Shown here: piece after piece, positions 61,110-64,000 of the stretch | Numbering within the stretch: the first letter of the stretch is position 1 | Layout of the letters: every line of letters begins with the position of its first letter | DNA from: Physcomitrium patens | Taxonomy: Eukaryota > Streptophyta > Bryopsida > Funariales > Funariaceae | Assembly (NCBI RefSeq): GCF_000002425.4 | Contig: NC_037265.1 | Coordinates: 9,139,238-9,203,237, forward strand | Reading direction: 5' to 3' | DNA length: 64,000 nucleotides | The notes under the pieces: model-generated | Databases searched by the model: none | Told to the model about the DNA's origin: nothing | What the model saw: only the letters and a program-made list of their open reading frames with translations | Position numbers and translations under genes: made by a program

Positions 61110-61478
61110 ACGCTAAGAACTAAAAATCTTTATGGTAAAGCCATCTTACTAAACTATTATTCTTCATTTTGCCACTTTTGGTTTGAATGGATGTTGTTGA
61201 TAGAACCTTCGAACCTTCATTTGTGCATTTATAAGGTTGTCAGCTGGTTCCCATGTGTAATCGTTGATATCATATCCATGCCAATGGACTAGATATTCAA
61301 GCCTTTTATGTTTTATCTTTGAAACTAATACCTCTTCTACTTCAAATTCAACATAATCATTGATTTTAATTATAGGAGGTGGTGGTTGTCTTTGACCTAA
61401 TATGTTGAATTCTTTATACCTTTTCAAAAGTAAAACATGAAAGACTAGATGAATCTTCATAGATGAAGGTAAATCCAA
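61110..61478 (-). mobile_element. Element J chromodomain
   Basis: The minus strand reads VEFEVEEVLVSKIKHKRLEY, then LVHWHGYDINDYTWEPADNL, a good chromodomain, preceded by SSMKIHLVFHVLLLKRY of the integrase C-terminus. Confidence 0.85.
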
Positions 61479-62600
61479 GTGATAAGTTATATAATTAATT
61501 TATTTCTGAATCACAAATGGTCCTAGCTTTTGATAGTCTAACTTATAACATAACGTGTTGGTTTTTATATTGCACCAAAAAAGCCATACTTTGTCACCAA
61601 CTTGAAATGAAGGATGTTCCTTCCTCAATTCATCCGCTAGTAGCTCATAATGTTATTGAACTATTTCTAGGTGAGTCTTAATAGTTGCTTGAAGTTTGGC
61701 CATCTTTTTATAAACTCCTCTGTTGTTGGATTTGTTGACTTTGAAGGCTCTATCATATCCAACTTTGAATGATGACCATAATTTGAGTAGGATGGCATTT
61801 GCTGCGTAGATACATGGATTGTGTTATTATATGCAAACTCCACCAATGACATATAAAAAGTCCAATCATCTTGTTGATAACTGATGGTACATCTCAAATA
61901 TTGCTCAAAGATTTGATTGACCCACTCCAATTGGCCATCAGTTTGAAGATCAAAGGTAAGAGAAAGGTTGATGTCAACTTTAAGAAGCTTAAAAGGTGCC
62001 TTTTAAAACCTTGATACAAATTGTGATCCACAATCAGACATAATGTCGTCTAAAAATCCATAGTAATGATAAACATTTTCAATAAAGAGTCTTGTCATCT
62101 CTTCATCAATAATTGACTTTTTGCAAAATATAAAATATGCCATCTTGGTCAATCGATCAATAACTACAAAGATAGTATCAAATGAGTTTGATGGTGGAAG
62201 ATCTATAATAAAATCTATAGAAATAGGTGACCATGATTGTCTTGGAATAGGAAGGGGTTGAAGAAGTCCATATAACTGATGTCGAGGGTTTTTTGACCTT
62301 GAACAAGTATCACATGATAGTACGAATTCTTTAATGTCCTTTAACATTTTAGGCCACCAAAAGTCTCTAGATAGAAGTTCCAAGGTCTTGTTGAATCCAA
62401 AATGTATCACTACAAGAAAGTCATGATGTGTTTGAAGAATGCACAAGCAAGTTAATCCTTCAAGAATGAACAAATGTTCTTCAAAGAATAAGATGTTGTC
62501 TTCATACTTAAATTTAGAAGACTCTTCAGGAAGGTTGTTGAAAAAATAGTTGATATTAAGAACAAGAGGGTCCATGTTTGAGGCTTTATAAATTTGATTA
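61479..62600 (-). mobile_element. Element J integrase region
   Basis: H2C2 start (HFGFNKTLELLSRDFWWPKM, CDTCSRSKNPRHQ), core SPISIDFIIDLPPSNSFDTI, VVIDRLTKMAYFIFCKK, YHYYGFLDDIMSDCGSQFVS and FAYNNTIHVST. Standard chromovirus integrase, broken. Confidence 0.8.
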
Positions 62601-62799
62601 AGAAATGATAAATCTACAAGGATTGATATATTGATTGCTCAAAGGTGAAATTACTTAGGTTTTAACAAGATTATCCATTATTGATCATATGCTATCTCGT
62701 CTTCTTTTGGTTCAAGGTAGGAACATCTTTATAATATATTTAATAATCCTTATTGACTCTCAGATCAATATGTGATGCAAAAGTCAAATCATGATAAAG

Positions 62800-64000
62800 A
62801 TATATTCTAACGTCCTTGGTGACGGTTTAATATTTAGGCTGACATGAAGTATTTAAGATTCTTGTGATTTGTATATACAATCACATGTAGAGACGAGCCT
62901 TCAAGAAAGTGGCTCCATTCTAGGAAAGAATCTATGATAGCAAATAACTCTTTATTGTCAATTTTATAATAAATTTTTACTACTGAGAATTTTTTAGAAT
63001 GAAATGCAATACGATGAAGTTTTTCATCTTCTCCATATTATGACAAAACTGTTGCCAATGCAAAGTTTGAGGCATCGGTCTCTATAAAATAGGGCTTATT
63101 AAAATGTGGATGTATCAAAATTGGAGCTGATGTAAAAGCATCTTTTAAGCTTTCTCTACTTTGAGGCTCCAGTCAAGTTTGTTTTTGCATGTCAACCACA
63201 TAAGTGGAGCTGCAATCTTGGAGTAATTATTAACAAAAATCTTATAGAAGTTTGCAAATCCAAGAAAACATTGGACATCATGTATAATTTTTGGCTTTGT
63301 CCAATCGATGATTGCTTGTACCTTCTTTGGATCCATAAAAAGGCCTTTGTTGGAAATAATATATTCAACAAATTTGACTTGAAGTACATGAAATACATAC
63401 TTCTCCAGTTTTGCATGTAAGACACTACTTCATAGTTTTTCTAGTATAAGGCGGACATATTTTTTGTGGTCTTTCAGATTCTTAGAAAAGATCTGAATAT
63501 CATACAAATACATCACAACAAAGTTATCAAGATACTCACAAAATATGTCATTCTTTAAGTGTTGAAATATAGCTGGAATATTAGTAAGTCTAAAAGGCAT
63601 GACATTGTATTCAAAATATCCATACCTAATGCAAAATGTTGTCTTCCATTCATCTCCCTCATTAATATGTACTAAGTTCTATACGCCTCATAGATCAATC
63701 TTTATAAAGAACTTTGCTTAGCTAAATTAATCAAAAAGTTTAGATATCAATGGCAATGAATATTCATTCTTTACCATGATTTTATTAAGATTGCAATAAT
63801 TGACACACATTTTTAAGGATCCATCTTTCTTCTTAAATAATATCGGAGCACCAATTGTTGACTTGGAATATCAAATAAAATTCTTAGCCAGATTTTCCTC
63901 AATGTATTCTTTTAAAGTCGCAAGCTCATTCTGGGATAAATTATAGATGGATCCAAATAGTCATTGAATACCTTCTTAAAGGTCAATTACACAATTATAA
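62800..64000 (-). mobile_element. Element J RNase H and partial reverse transcriptase
   Basis: The minus strand shows DPKKVQAIIDWTKPKIIHDV, QCFLGFANFYKIFVNNYSKI and AAPLMWLTCKNKLDWS of the RT-RNase H link. RT wording continues to the window edge. Broken. Confidence 0.75.

Larger units (their letters stand above)
58603..64000 (-). mobile_element. Element J: chromovirus running off the right edge
   Basis: Minus-strand chromovirus whose 3' LTR (58603-59252), polypurine tract, post-chromodomain segment, chromodomain, integrase, RNase H and part of RT are visible. The rest lies beyond the window. It is related to C and G by protein and LTR structure. It is broken in several places. Solo LTR K is inserted between its 3' segment and chromodomain. 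Confidence 0.8.

Noticed and set aside
1-64000. CRISPR arrays, rRNA or tRNA genes
   Set aside because: No regularly spaced direct repeats with unique spacers, no rRNA stretches and no tRNA-like cloverleaf sequence were seen. tRNA-like strings are retroelement primer sites.

Overview
The window looks like plant nuclear DNA, most likely from a bryophyte such as a moss. This is an inference from one host gene of plant amino-acid-transporter type with short GT-AG introns, GC-richer host exons in an AT-rich setting, and dense plant-type Ty3 retrotransposons. No single base pattern proves the species.

About 48 kb on the left and 5.4 kb on the right are fossil Ty3 (gypsy) LTR retrotransposons, named A to K here. 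The left block is a nest. Element A (+ strand, 1-37078, left end outside the window) is the oldest layer. Element B (-, 1389-10079) and element C (-, 10871-35588) sit inside A. Elements D (+, 13330-23139) and E (+, 23485-32001) sit inside C. LTR divergence judged by eye agrees with this order: D nearly identical, E about 1-2 percent, C about 6 percent, B about 8 percent. Further right are solo LTR F (37079-38272) and a heavily decayed chromovirus G (-, 38273-48032). G holds H (-, 41251-44364, with a perfect 5-bp target duplication) and LTR-like insert I (45066-46316). At the right edge chromovirus J (-, from 58603 past the window end) holds solo LTR K (59789-61109).

Three kinds of element are present. 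A, C, G, H and J are chromodomain elements (chromoviruses). D is a non-chromodomain element with a tRNA-Asp-type primer site, four zinc knuckles in Gag and an extra third ORF after pol. B, E and K form one family whose polymerase and protease wording recalls basidiomycete Ty3 elements more than the usual plant lineages.

Host DNA occupies about 48.0-58.6 kb. Its one clear gene is a six-exon LHT-type (lysine/histidine transporter-like) amino acid permease at 53057-55562 on the + strand, predicted at 453 residues. A GC-rich stretch at 50.9-51.45 kb looks like a promoter, leader and short first exon with no recognisable gene body. No rRNA, tRNA or CRISPR was seen.

The most interesting signals are a long run of perfect heat-shock-element pentamers in the U3 of J's LTR, the fungal-like Ty3 family, the near-identical inverted segments shared by A and H although H's own LTRs have diverged, and D's third ORF framed by an internal purine tract and a 39-base T run.
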